50,023 bases of DNA from an uncultured Anaerolineae bacterium (GTDB taxonomy: Bacteria; Chloroflexota; Anaerolineae; Anaerolineales; Villigracilaceae). The notes below the pieces were generated by a model. The model saw only the letters and a list, made by a program, of their open reading frames with translations, searched no databases and was not told the origin of the DNA. The translations under genes were made by a program, and so were the position numbers. Positions 28,956 through 37,582 of this stretch are shown piece after piece. The DNA lies in assembly GCA_903910795.1 (NCBI GenBank), contig CAIWAX010000115.1, forward strand, positions 1 to 50,023, given 5' to 3'. Positions within the stretch are counted from its first letter, which is position 1; each line of letters opens with the position of its first letter.

Positions 28956-29462
28956 TTACTTCACCTCTAGCGTGCCATTGAAGAATGAAACATTGATCGC
29001 AGTTCCTCTAGAATTGGAGAAAATTGCGCCATCCGGGGCAGCTTGCGTTTTATGGAAATTAATCAGAGCCTGGCCCTTTTCTTTAGCGCGAAATACAATC
29101 TCCAGCAATGTACCGCTTCCACTGGCTGGGGAGCCTGCAATTTGCGCCACCGCATAATCAAGCGTACCGTTAGTATTGTCAAAAGTGTTTTGGACAACAT
29201 AATCGGCCTTAACGAAACCACCATTTTTCAATTGCACCACTTCCAGTCTGGCCGGATCAAAAGATAGATGGATTTCCATTGCAATCAGGTCGGAGATATT
29301 CTCAACTTTTACGGGGATTGTGATGGTATCGTTGACGGTAACAGGAGCAGCCTGCGTATCAATCTTGAGAGCAGTGCTCGAACCAGCACAGGAAGTTAGT
29401 ACAAAGATACCTGAAATAGCCAAAAAAACCAGCTTATTCCAAAACAAAGAAACTTTGAGCAC
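28956..29462 (-). CDS. Cohesin-domain lipoprotein
   Basis: Lipobox VLTSC; cohesin-like IPVKVENISDLIAMEIHLSFDPARLEVVQLKNGGF...GTLLEIVFRAKEKGQALINF. GTG start. Confidence 0.75.
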   Translation of the reverse strand: MLKVSLFWNKLVFLAISGIFVLTSCAGSSTALKIDTQAAPVTVNDTITIPVKVENISDLIAMEIHLSFDPARLEVVQLKNGGFVKADYVVQNTFDNTNGTLDYAVAQIAGSPASGSGTLLEIVFRAKEKGQALINFHKTQAAPDGAIFSNSRGTAINVSFFNGTLEVK

Positions 29463-29476
29463 GCGCTACCTTCAAA

Positions 29477-29520
29477 TCAGCGCGCCAGAAAAGTGGGTTT
29501 TCCACCGCCTGGCGCGCTGA
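29477..29520 (-). terminator. Hairpin upstream of the cohesin lipoprotein gene (terminator or leader structure)
   Basis: Perfect 12-bp stem tcagcgcgccag / ctggcgcgctga with an internal gtgg/ccac stem; ends about 14 nt from the GTG start. Confidence 0.55.
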
Positions 29521-29583
29521 AATTATTAATTTAGCACTTTCATTTGCAGATTTCACTCTAAAACTACAGACGCTATTTGAGGC

Positions 29584-30705
29584 CTATGGTATGCACAATC
29601 GCTGCCCAACATAGATCAATCGCGGATTGGAAAGATGATTGGCGCTGGCAACCTGCGCATAACTCGTACCATACCTTACTGCAATATTATAGAGTGTATC
29701 GCCTCTTTGAACAGTGTAGTAATACCGGCAGCCTGTTTGGGCGCTCGTAGGAGCGGGAGTCACAGAAATTGGAGTTGCCGTAACGCCAGGAACAGCCGTA
29801 GGAGTCGGCGTGAGAATTGGTGAGCTGGTTGAAAATTGGGCAGGACAGATATTACCAGCAGGGATAGGCGACCAGGGTATATTGGGGATCAGGAGGGCCT
29901 GGTTGGGGAAAATAATATACGGCCACCAGATACCATTCGTGCTGGCAATCGCCCAGGGTGAAACCCCATAAGCTCTACCAATGCAATAGAGCGATTCCCA
30001 TAAACGTACAACATGCGTACCCAGAATGGCTCCATTAGGCGACGGCGAAGGGACGGGTGTCGAAGTGGGCAGGCCTGGAACTGGGGTAGCGGTAGGCGGC
30101 GCCGGTGTGACTGGCGTTGAGGTGGGGGTGCCCGGCCCTGGAGTAACCGGGGTCGCTGTCGGCTGCGATGGCGTGGCAGTAGAAGGCACCTGAGTTCCAA
30201 CGGTAACGCTGCCATTCGACCAGGAGGTCAGTATGGCGACCCCGTTCGCGTCTGACAATATCAAGCCGCTTGGAGATGCCTGCGTAGCGCGCAAGGTCAG
30301 GTTTGAACTTCCATTGGCCTTGGCATGAAATGTGATATTCAACAGAGCGCCGCTTCCCTGAGCAGTGGGGCGATTCATTTGGGCAATTGCGTAATCAATT
30401 GTGCCAGCGGCATTATTAAAGATGTTCTGCGCAACAAAATCAGCCACAACAAAACCACCGTTTGTTATCTGGGTCACTTCCAGTATTGAAGGGTTATAGG
30501 CCAGGTGCAATTCAACTGCAGAGAGATTCGATACATTATCAACTTTTACGGATAAAGTAAAAGTGTTATTTATTTGTACTGCTGTCACAGCCGGATCAAC
30601 CCTTACAACGGTGCCCCCCTGGGCAAAAGCCGATGTGCCCACCATTGAGCCAGTTATGACCATCATCGCAAGAAATATTCTCAAAATTGTCCAGTTACGC
30701 TTCAT
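29584..30705 (-). CDS. Secreted cohesin-LysM protein
   Basis: Signal peptide; cohesin domain (LSVKVDNVSNLSAVELHLAYNPSILEV); Pro/Thr linker; LysM-like regions, the second canonical (YYYTVQRGDTLYNIAVRYGTSYAQVASANHLSNPRLIYVGQRLCIP). Confidence 0.85.
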   Translation of the reverse strand: MKRNWTILRIFLAMMVITGSMVGTSAFAQGGTVVRVDPAVTAVQINNTFTLSVKVDNVSNLSAVELHLAYNPSILEVTQITNGGFVVADFVAQNIFNNAAGTIDYAIAQMNRPTAQGSGALLNITFHAKANGSSNLTLRATQASPSGLILSDANGVAILTSWSNGSVTVGTQVPSTATPSQPTATPVTPGPGTPTSTPVTPAPPTATPVPGLPTSTPVPSPSPNGAILGTHVVRLWESLYCIGRAYGVSPWAIASTNGIWWPYIIFPNQALLIPNIPWSPIPAGNICPAQFSTSSPILTPTPTAVPGVTATPISVTPAPTSAQTGCRYYYTVQRGDTLYNIAVRYGTSYAQVASANHLSNPRLIYVGQRLCIP

Positions 30706-30750
30706 CTGTAACTCCTTATCAAGATTTAATGATTACCATCCTCTTCAAGA

Positions 30751-30795
30751 AAAACGCTGCTCATCCACTGTTCTTCAACGAATGAGCAACGTTTT
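30751..30795 (-). terminator. Hairpin between the dockerin and cohesin-LysM genes
   Basis: aaaacgctgctcat / atgagcaacgtttt inverted repeat downstream of the 30805-31872 gene. Confidence 0.6.
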
Positions 30796-30804
30796 CAATC
30801 AGTT

Positions 30805-31872
30805 TTACGGGGTTGTACTCCAGATGGTTGGGCCAACCTTGCCCCAGTTTCCTGCAGCAATCGCCAGATCACTGATGTTGATCACTCCGTCATCATTCAC
30901 ATCGATGGGATTGTCAGCAATACTTGGATTCGCACAATTTGCTACAGTAGAACCCACAGCAGCGCCTGTTTGGCCAAACTTGCTGATAATGGTGCCAATA
31001 TCCAGGATATTGATGGCATTATCATTATTGACATCGCCACCGCGCAGGCTGGTAGTTCCAATATCGAAAACCTGCGCATTACTCGCAACCACAACACCTG
31101 ATTTCTCAGATGGCAAGTAGCCCGGATATGTTGCCCGGAAGGTGTATGTGCCAGCAATGATATTGAATATACTAAAAGCGCCGGTTGTGTCAGTGAACGA
31201 AGGGCCATAATTCGATGGGCCCGATGCCGTGACACTGGCACACTTCAAAGTACCGCCACCCGGGTTCGGGTTTCCAGGTGTTCCTTGACGTAGAACAGTA
31301 CCGGTGCCCCTGGCACTGACCACTATATTCACACAGACTGGCTGAACCGTTCCAACATCAACTCTGAAACCATCTGCATCCACCAGGGTGGGTTGATTAA
31401 TATAAAAGCACTGCTGTCCCTGGTTCAGGCCAATGAAGTGGAATCGCACCGCCACACCAATCTGATTAACTTGCGGAGGACCGGCCAATACGAGGTGAAT
31501 ACAGGGCAGGCTGCCACCAGCCGGCAAACATTGAGCAGCCGGCAACACTTCATTAATACTCACGGTCGAAACACCAAAGAAATCCGGCCGGATTTCTGCG
31601 GCAGTAGTACCCGGCGTTGTGGGTGGCGTTACATTTTTATCATTGAAAGATAAATAAATCTCGGCGCCGCCAACACCCGGGTTGATATTAGCAACAGAAA
31701 AAACCAGATTAAAAGTAACTTCCTGGCCGATGCCAATTGTAGGTGGATTAGGAGTATCAAAATACATTGTGGCAGAGCGAGCTACTTGAAGAGGCGCCGC
31801 TCCCACAGACACCGCTGGCAAAGCCAGCGATAGAACAAGCACGATCGTGAATAACCATTTATAAATTTTCAT
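30805..31872 (-). CDS. Secreted protein: cohesin-like N-terminus, carboxypeptidase-regulatory-like middle, C-terminal type I dockerin
   Basis: Two dockerin Ca-binding repeats GDVNNDNAINILDIGTIISKFG and IDVNDDGVINISDLAIAAGNWGK; signal peptide. Confidence 0.85.
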   Translation of the reverse strand: MKIYKWLFTIVLVLSLALPAVSVGAAPLQVARSATMYFDTPNPPTIGIGQEVTFNLVFSVANINPGVGGAEIYLSFNDKNVTPPTTPGTTAAEIRPDFFGVSTVSINEVLPAAQCLPAGGSLPCIHLVLAGPPQVNQIGVAVRFHFIGLNQGQQCFYINQPTLVDADGFRVDVGTVQPVCVNIVVSARGTGTVLRQGTPGNPNPGGGTLKCASVTASGPSNYGPSFTDTTGAFSIFNIIAGTYTFRATYPGYLPSEKSGVVVASNAQVFDIGTTSLRGGDVNNDNAINILDIGTIISKFGQTGAAVGSTVANCANPSIADNPIDVNDDGVINISDLAIAAGNWGKVGPTIWSTTP

Positions 31873-32118
31873 AAACTACCCTCCGTTTCTGAATGTGAAT
31901 TGAGTTTAATATAACATTCAGGATTTTATTATCCGTTGCAAAGACGTGATAACAAAATTACGAAACCATTGCCAAAAAACATCTGTAGAGAACACCCACT
32001 TTCAAGTTACAATAAAAAATGTACCCAGCAAGCCCGACTCAGAAGCGGCGACGCCATACGCCTGGGGAGAGTTTTGCTGGTTTTCAAGTTGGTTTAGTCT
32101 TCTGGGAGATGTTTGTTA

Positions 32119-33279
32119 ATGACGCGCACTATTCTGCATCTTGATCTGGATGCCTTTTTCTGTGCAGTGGAAGAACTACGCCAGCCCGATTTGAGGGGCA
32201 AGGCGTTTGCGGTGGGTGGACAACCCGATCAACGCGGTGTGGTGGCATCATGTTCGTATGCGGCACGGGCTGTGGGGATCCACTCGGCCATGCCAATGAG
32301 CCGGGCATTACAAATGTGCTCTGATCTGATTGTTATTCCTCCCGGCCGCAAAGAATATGAAAAATTTTCACGACAGGTGATGGATCGGCTGAAGAACCTG
32401 GCCCCACTGGTTGAACAAATCTCCATCGACGAAGCCTTTGTTGACATCAGCGATCTGCGCGAGCCGGCCGTTGATACGGCGCGCAAACTGCAAACACAAA
32501 TCATGGAAGAGCTCGGACTGCCTTGTTCGATTGGGATCGCATCCAATAAACTGGTAGCCAAGATCGCAACGGAAACCGGCAAAAAATCCAAACGCGGACC
32601 GGATTACCCCTATGCACTAACGATCGTCCCCGCGGGAACGGAAACTAAATTTCTGGCCGGGCTGCCAGTCTCAATGTTATGGGGAGTGGGCCCAAAAACA
32701 GAGAAACGCCTGGCTGAAATGGGTGTGCATCGCATTGGGGAACTGGCTACGCTTGGAGAAACAGCCTTGCGAGGCATGTTTGGGGAAAACGGCCGCGAAC
32801 TGGCCCACCATGCGCTAGGGCAGGATGACCGCCCGGTGGTCAATGAACATGTCACCAAATCAATCAGCCAGGAAAACACCTTTGCCCGTGATGTCAGTGA
32901 GGATGCAATTCTCGAAAGCATGCTGAAGAGGCTATCAGCAGAGGTGGGGAGAAACCTGCGGCAGGAACATCTGGCAGCCGCAACCGTCAAGCTCAAAATC
33001 CGTTGGCCGGATTTCACCACACTTACCCGACAAGCCACTCTCCCCGTACCTACCAGTCTGGATGAAGAAGTCTATCAGGCCGCAATCAACCTGTTCAGGC
33101 AGGTACGCAGCCAGCATCAGGCAGTCCGGCTGATTGGTGTGGGTGTCAGCAACCTTGGGCCGCCAATTCGCCAAATGGAACTATGGGGACAGGGGAACGA
33201 AAAAGCGTACAAACTGCAAGAAGCCCTGGATGATCTGCAAGCAAAATATGGGAAGAAAATTATCGACCGGGGTCGTTAG
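32119..33279 (+). CDS. dinB: DNA polymerase IV
   Basis: MTRTILHLDLDAFFCAVEEL, ASCSYAARAVGIHSAMPM, SIDEAFVDISD, GVGPKTEKRL. ATG at 32119. Confidence 0.95.
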   Translation: MTRTILHLDLDAFFCAVEELRQPDLRGKAFAVGGQPDQRGVVASCSYAARAVGIHSAMPMSRALQMCSDLIVIPPGRKEYEKFSRQVMDRLKNLAPLVEQISIDEAFVDISDLREPAVDTARKLQTQIMEELGLPCSIGIASNKLVAKIATETGKKSKRGPDYPYALTIVPAGTETKFLAGLPVSMLWGVGPKTEKRLAEMGVHRIGELATLGETALRGMFGENGRELAHHALGQDDRPVVNEHVTKSISQENTFARDVSEDAILESMLKRLSAEVGRNLRQEHLAAATVKLKIRWPDFTTLTRQATLPVPTSLDEEVYQAAINLFRQVRSQHQAVRLIGVGVSNLGPPIRQMELWGQGNEKAYKLQEALDDLQAKYGKKIIDRGR

Positions 33280-33324
33280 AGAGAAAAACGGACGTTCCAA
33301 AACAGGGAACGTCCATTTTTCTCT
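33279..33324. terminator. Bidirectional terminator hairpin
   Basis: agagaaaaacggacgttcc / ggaacgtccatttttctct between convergent dinB and glpK. Confidence 0.8.
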
Positions 33325-33339
33325 ACGCCAGGCTCTGGT

Positions 33340-34818
33340 TTACATCCAATCAAAAGTACGCGTGACGGCCTTCTTCCAGCCTGAATACAATTCTTCGCGC
33401 TTTCCAGCCTCCAATTTTGGCTGCCATTCCTTTCCAACACCCCAGTTAGCGCGCAATTCATCAAAGTTTTTCCAAAAACCAACCGCCAGACCGGCAGCAT
33501 AGGCCGCGCCCAAAGCCGTGGTTTCGGCCACCAATGGGCGAATTACCGGAACATTAACCATATCGGCCTGAAATTGCATTAACAAGTTATTGAAAACCAT
33601 ACCGCCATCCACCTTTAACGCCTTAAGATTCACGCCAGAATCTTTTTCCATCGCATCCAGCACCTCACGTGTCTGGTAGGCAGTGGCCTCCAGAGTGGCG
33701 CGGGCAATATGACCCTTATTGACATAACGGGTCATGCCGACGATGGCGCCGCGCGCATCCGAGCGCCAGTAGGGGGCAAACAGTCCGCTGAACGCCGGCA
33801 CAAAATAAATACCGCCGTTATCTTCGACCGTGTTCGCCAGTGTTTCAACATCCGCCGATTTTTCGATCATGCCAAGGTTATCCCGCAGCCACTGTACCAG
33901 CGCCCCTGCAATGGCTATCGAGCCTTCCAGGGCGTAAACAGCCGGCTGTTGGCCGATTTTATAACCCAGGGTGGTTAACAATCCATTTTGAGATGGAACC
34001 GGTCTTTCGCCCGTATTCATTAACATAAAGCAGCCAGTCCCATAAGTATTTTTAGCTTCTCCAGGCTGAAAACAAGTCTGCCCAAAAAGAGCAGCGTGTT
34101 GATCACCCAGATCCCCAGAAACAGGGATGCCGCCCAGAATACCTCGGGCATGCCCGTAGACTTCGGAGGATGATGCAATGCGCGGAAGCATCACACGCGG
34201 CACCCCCAGTAGATTTAATAACTCTTCATCCCAATCGAGGGTTTGCAGGTTCATCATCAGCGTCCGGCTGGCATTGGTCACATCCGTGACATGTGCGCCG
34301 GTCAGGTTCCAGATAACCCAGGTATCAATATTGCCAAAGAGCAATTCCCCATTTTCAGCTTTTTCGCGCGCACCCGGAACGTTATCCAGAATCCATTTAA
34401 TTTTGGGGCCGGAAAAGTATGTAGCCAGTGGCAGGCCGGTTTTAGCACGCAAACGATCCTGTCCGCCAGATTTTGCCAATTCATTGCAAATCTCATCGGT
34501 ACGCGTATCCTGCCAGACAATCGCATTGTACACAGGCTTCCCGGTGGCTTTTTCCCAAACTACCGTGGTCTCGCGTTGATTGGTGATGCCAACCGCAGCC
34601 AACTCTGAAGAATCAATTCCCGCGCTGGTTAGCGCAGCGCGCATCACTTCCTGGGTACGCTCCCAAATTTCCAGCGGGTCATGCTCCACCCAACCGGGTT
34701 TGGGATAAATCTGTGTGTGCTCCTTTTGATCAACGGCGGCGATGCTTCCGGAGTGGTCAAAGATAATGAAACGAGTGCTGGTGGTACCCTGATCAATTGC
34801 TGCAACGTATTTTGGCAT
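33340..34818 (-). CDS. glpK: Glycerol kinase
   Basis: [85 protein letters not shown]. Confidence 0.96.
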   Translation of the reverse strand: MPKYVAAIDQGTTSTRFIIFDHSGSIAAVDQKEHTQIYPKPGWVEHDPLEIWERTQEVMRAALTSAGIDSSELAAVGITNQRETTVVWEKATGKPVYNAIVWQDTRTDEICNELAKSGGQDRLRAKTGLPLATYFSGPKIKWILDNVPGAREKAENGELLFGNIDTWVIWNLTGAHVTDVTNASRTLMMNLQTLDWDEELLNLLGVPRVMLPRIASSSEVYGHARGILGGIPVSGDLGDQHAALFGQTCFQPGEAKNTYGTGCFMLMNTGERPVPSQNGLLTTLGYKIGQQPAVYALEGSIAIAGALVQWLRDNLGMIEKSADVETLANTVEDNGGIYFVPAFSGLFAPYWRSDARGAIVGMTRYVNKGHIARATLEATAYQTREVLDAMEKDSGVNLKALKVDGGMVFNNLLMQFQADMVNVPVIRPLVAETTALGAAYAAGLAVGFWKNFDELRANWGVGKEWQPKLEAGKREELYSGWKKAVTRTFDWM

Positions 34819-34860
34819 GCGAGTCTCCTGAATAAGAATCATGGTTATTTTTTGAGCCGG

Positions 34861-35775
34861 TCAAATGCTTTCCCAATCCCTGGCACCAGACATGAAAGCT
34901 TTGCCTGACATTGGCTTTTTCCCGGCTGGTTGAAGTTCATCAAAGACAAGTAAACCATTGGATGCGGCAATGGCAGGCAGCATTTCAATCACCAGGTGCT
35001 TACCGGCCGCTTCTTTTCCATCCATCACATGTGCCCGTAGAATCTTCAACGGCCCGCCCTGCCACTGAAGATAGGTTCCGGGCCAGGGAGAAAAAGCGCG
35101 GATTTTGCGTTCCAGATCAGCCGCGGGCAGCGTGAAATCAAGCAGGCCATCTTCTTTCTTAATCATTCCAAAATAGGATGCGCCTTCTTCCGGCTGCGGA
35201 TGAGGCAAGATTTCGCCGGAGAGATATCCGGGCAGGGTTTGCAAAAGCAGCTCCGCGCCAAGCTCGGAAAGTTTTTCAAACAGGCTTCCACCAGTATCCT
35301 CAGGTTCAATCGGGATGGCCTGCTGTCTAAGCATTGGGCCGGTATCCAGACCCGCTTCCATTTTCATAATGGTAATGCCGGTTTGCCTATCGCCGGCCAG
35401 AATAGCCGCTTGAATGGGTGCCGCGCCGCGATGACGCGGTAAAAGCGAAGCATGGATGTTGATACAACCATATTTCGGGAGATCCAGCACATTCTGGCGC
35501 AAAATCTGTCCAAAAGCGGCCACCACGATCAAATCTGGCTGCCAATCCACAAGTTGTTGGAATGCCTCGGGGGAACGCAGCTTTTCGGGCTGGATCACAG
35601 GCAATCCCATATTTTGAGCGGCTATTTTTACGGGTGGAGGGCTGAGTGTCATGCCCCTACCAGATGGGCGATCAGGTTGAGTAATAACCCCACAGATGCT
35701 GTAATGCGCTGTGAGTGCCTGCAATGCAGGCACGGCAAAATCGGGAGAACCCATGAAAATAATTCGAATGGCCAT
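34861..35775 (-). CDS. fmt: Methionyl-tRNA formyltransferase
   Basis: IIFMGSPDFAVPALQAL, CINIHASLLPRHRGAAPIQAAILAGDRQTGITIMKMEAGLDTGPML. Confidence 0.96.
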   Translation of the reverse strand: MAIRIIFMGSPDFAVPALQALTAHYSICGVITQPDRPSGRGMTLSPPPVKIAAQNMGLPVIQPEKLRSPEAFQQLVDWQPDLIVVAAFGQILRQNVLDLPKYGCINIHASLLPRHRGAAPIQAAILAGDRQTGITIMKMEAGLDTGPMLRQQAIPIEPEDTGGSLFEKLSELGAELLLQTLPGYLSGEILPHPQPEEGASYFGMIKKEDGLLDFTLPAADLERKIRAFSPWPGTYLQWQGGPLKILRAHVMDGKEAAGKHLVIEMLPAIAASNGLLVFDELQPAGKKPMSGKAFMSGARDWESI

Positions 35776-35864
35776 TTTTCTATTTTAACACGAGATAAAT
35801 CGGTTGATTTTTGTCCAGTTCCGTTGTAGAATTATTGCAACATATTCCAAAGGAGAAATAAACT

Positions 35865-36191
35865 ATGACTGATTTTAATTCCGAAGTAACCAGCGATGAT
35901 AAGTTATGGGCGGCACTGGCGTACGCAATACCAGTAGTCATCCCCGTAATAATCCTATTAATGGCGGATAAAAAAGATCGCCCATTCATCAAGGCCCACA
36001 ATGTTCAGGCACTTGTGCTTGGAGTGGGTAACGGTGTTATATCTGGCGCCCTTTCCGCAGTTTTCATCGGTCTCTGCACTGGCCCAGTAATCTGGTTTTA
36101 CATGCTTTACTTGGCCTATCAGGCTTACCAGGGAAAGCTTGTCGAAATTCCGGTTATTACAAAGTTATGCAAAGATCAGGGTTGGGCTTAA
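35865..36191 (+). CDS. Small DUF4870-like membrane protein
   Basis: LWAALAYAIPVVIPVIILLMADKKDRPFIKAHNVQAL; RBS aaaggagaaataaact. Confidence 0.7.
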   Translation: MTDFNSEVTSDDKLWAALAYAIPVVIPVIILLMADKKDRPFIKAHNVQALVLGVGNGVISGALSAVFIGLCTGPVIWFYMLYLAYQAYQGKLVEIPVITKLCKDQGWA

Positions 36192-36204
36192 TCGACCCTT
36201 CAAG

Positions 36205-36251
36205 ATATCAAAAAGACCTGCGCAGAATAACTGCGCAGGTCTTTTTGATAT
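36205..36251 (+). terminator. Terminator hairpin
   Basis: atatcaaaaagacctgcgcag-aataa-ctgcgcaggtctttttgatat. Confidence 0.85.
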
Positions 36252-36338
36252 GGCAGCAACTTTACCATGGAAAGCGCGTAAGTATGATTGTAATAAAAAC
36301 CCAACCGATAAATCAACACCGCTTTTCGAGGTAAAAAT

Positions 36339-36785
36339 ATGACAACCGACGCTATGCCAACACCTTTTTCAACTACTCCAACATCGCTATCCCAAACCGA
36401 TGAGCGCACCTGGGCCATGCTGGCCCATCTCAGCGTGCTCGTCAATCTCTTTACCGGGGTTTTGGGCCCAGTGGTCGCTTTAACGATATACCTGATATTT
36501 GCCAAACGCTCCCGGTTTATAGCCTACCATGCCATGCAATCCTTCCTTTTCCAACTGGTGGTCTGGTATGGGATCGGCCTCATGTGGGGCATTGTTGGCC
36601 TTTTATGCGCGGTACTGATCGGCATTGTTTTGATCCCATTCGCATGCTTGCTGACGCCCTTCCTGCTGCTCGGTATGGCCATCGCGCCCATTTATGGCAT
36701 TATCGGTGCTGTGCAAACATCCCAGGGCCAGGATTTTAAATACTGGCTGATTGGCGACTGGGTTCGCGCCACTCTGGAAAGCTAA
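36339..36785 (+). CDS. DUF4870-like membrane protein
   Basis: ERTWAMLAHLSVLVNLFTGVLGPVVALTIYLIFAKRSRFIAYHAMQSFLFQ. Confidence 0.75.
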   Translation: MTTDAMPTPFSTTPTSLSQTDERTWAMLAHLSVLVNLFTGVLGPVVALTIYLIFAKRSRFIAYHAMQSFLFQLVVWYGIGLMWGIVGLLCAVLIGIVLIPFACLLTPFLLLGMAIAPIYGIIGAVQTSQGQDFKYWLIGDWVRATLES

Positions 36786-36971
36786 AATTCACATGGAAGT
36801 TACTGTATTTCAATAAATATCCAGACAAATGGGGGATATTGTTATTAGAAAATCTAATAGTATATGGCGGGAAACTTTCGATCTCATTATGTGTTATAGT
36901 ATCAAAGTTCTTTGCGTACCGTTTTACAGACTTAAAAATCCCGTGATCTTTATATCATAGAGGTAGGCTGT

Positions 36972-37412
36972 ATGTACAAAAAGATTGTGGTTCCACTGGA
37001 TGGTTCACCGCTCGCAGAAGCGGTATTGCCTCATGTGGAATCGCTTGCAAGTTTGGAAGGGGCGGAAGTGTTTTTGATGATGGTGGTTGTGAAACCGGTC
37101 GCCGAATTTTCTCTCGCAGTGCCAACTATGGTTCCAGATGTAATTGACACTCTGGAATCCGAAACCCTCACTTATATACAATCGATTCGCGCCAGACTGC
37201 AAAAAGCTGGCATACGCACCTCCATTCTGGCCCGTGAAGGCCCCGTCGCTGAAACGATTCTGGAGGTTTGTTCAGAGCTTCATGCTGACTTAATTGCCAT
37301 GTCAACGCATGGGCGCTCAGGCGTAAGCCGATGGCTGATGGGAAGTGTAGCGGAACAGATATCCAAACAGTCCTCTGTTCCTGTGCTATTAATCCACCCG
37401 AAACCGGATTAA
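36972..37412 (+). CDS. Universal stress protein (UspA family)
   Basis: MYKKIVVPLDGSPLAEAVLPHV; IAMSTHGRSGVSRWLMGSVAEQISKQSSVPVLLIHP. Confidence 0.95.
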   Translation: MYKKIVVPLDGSPLAEAVLPHVESLASLEGAEVFLMMVVVKPVAEFSLAVPTMVPDVIDTLESETLTYIQSIRARLQKAGIRTSILAREGPVAETILEVCSELHADLIAMSTHGRSGVSRWLMGSVAEQISKQSSVPVLLIHPKPD

Positions 37413-37582
37413 TTTTGCATCCGCGCCTTGCCTGCCGGCAGATTTTTCGACTCTGCCTGTATAGGTCAGGCAAAGTCTGTATCCGGTAAAAGACCGGATT
37501 TCCTTTGTCGCTTAGAGGGATGGGAGGCCGTTGCGCAGCAGCGGACATCCTTCTTTAAAAAAATGTCCAAGGAGAGAAAGCC

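Noticed and set aside
30020-30200. Repetitive tract resembling a tandem repeat array
   Set aside because: Encodes the Pro/Thr-rich linker of the cohesin-LysM protein; low-complexity coding, not a CRISPR or satellite.
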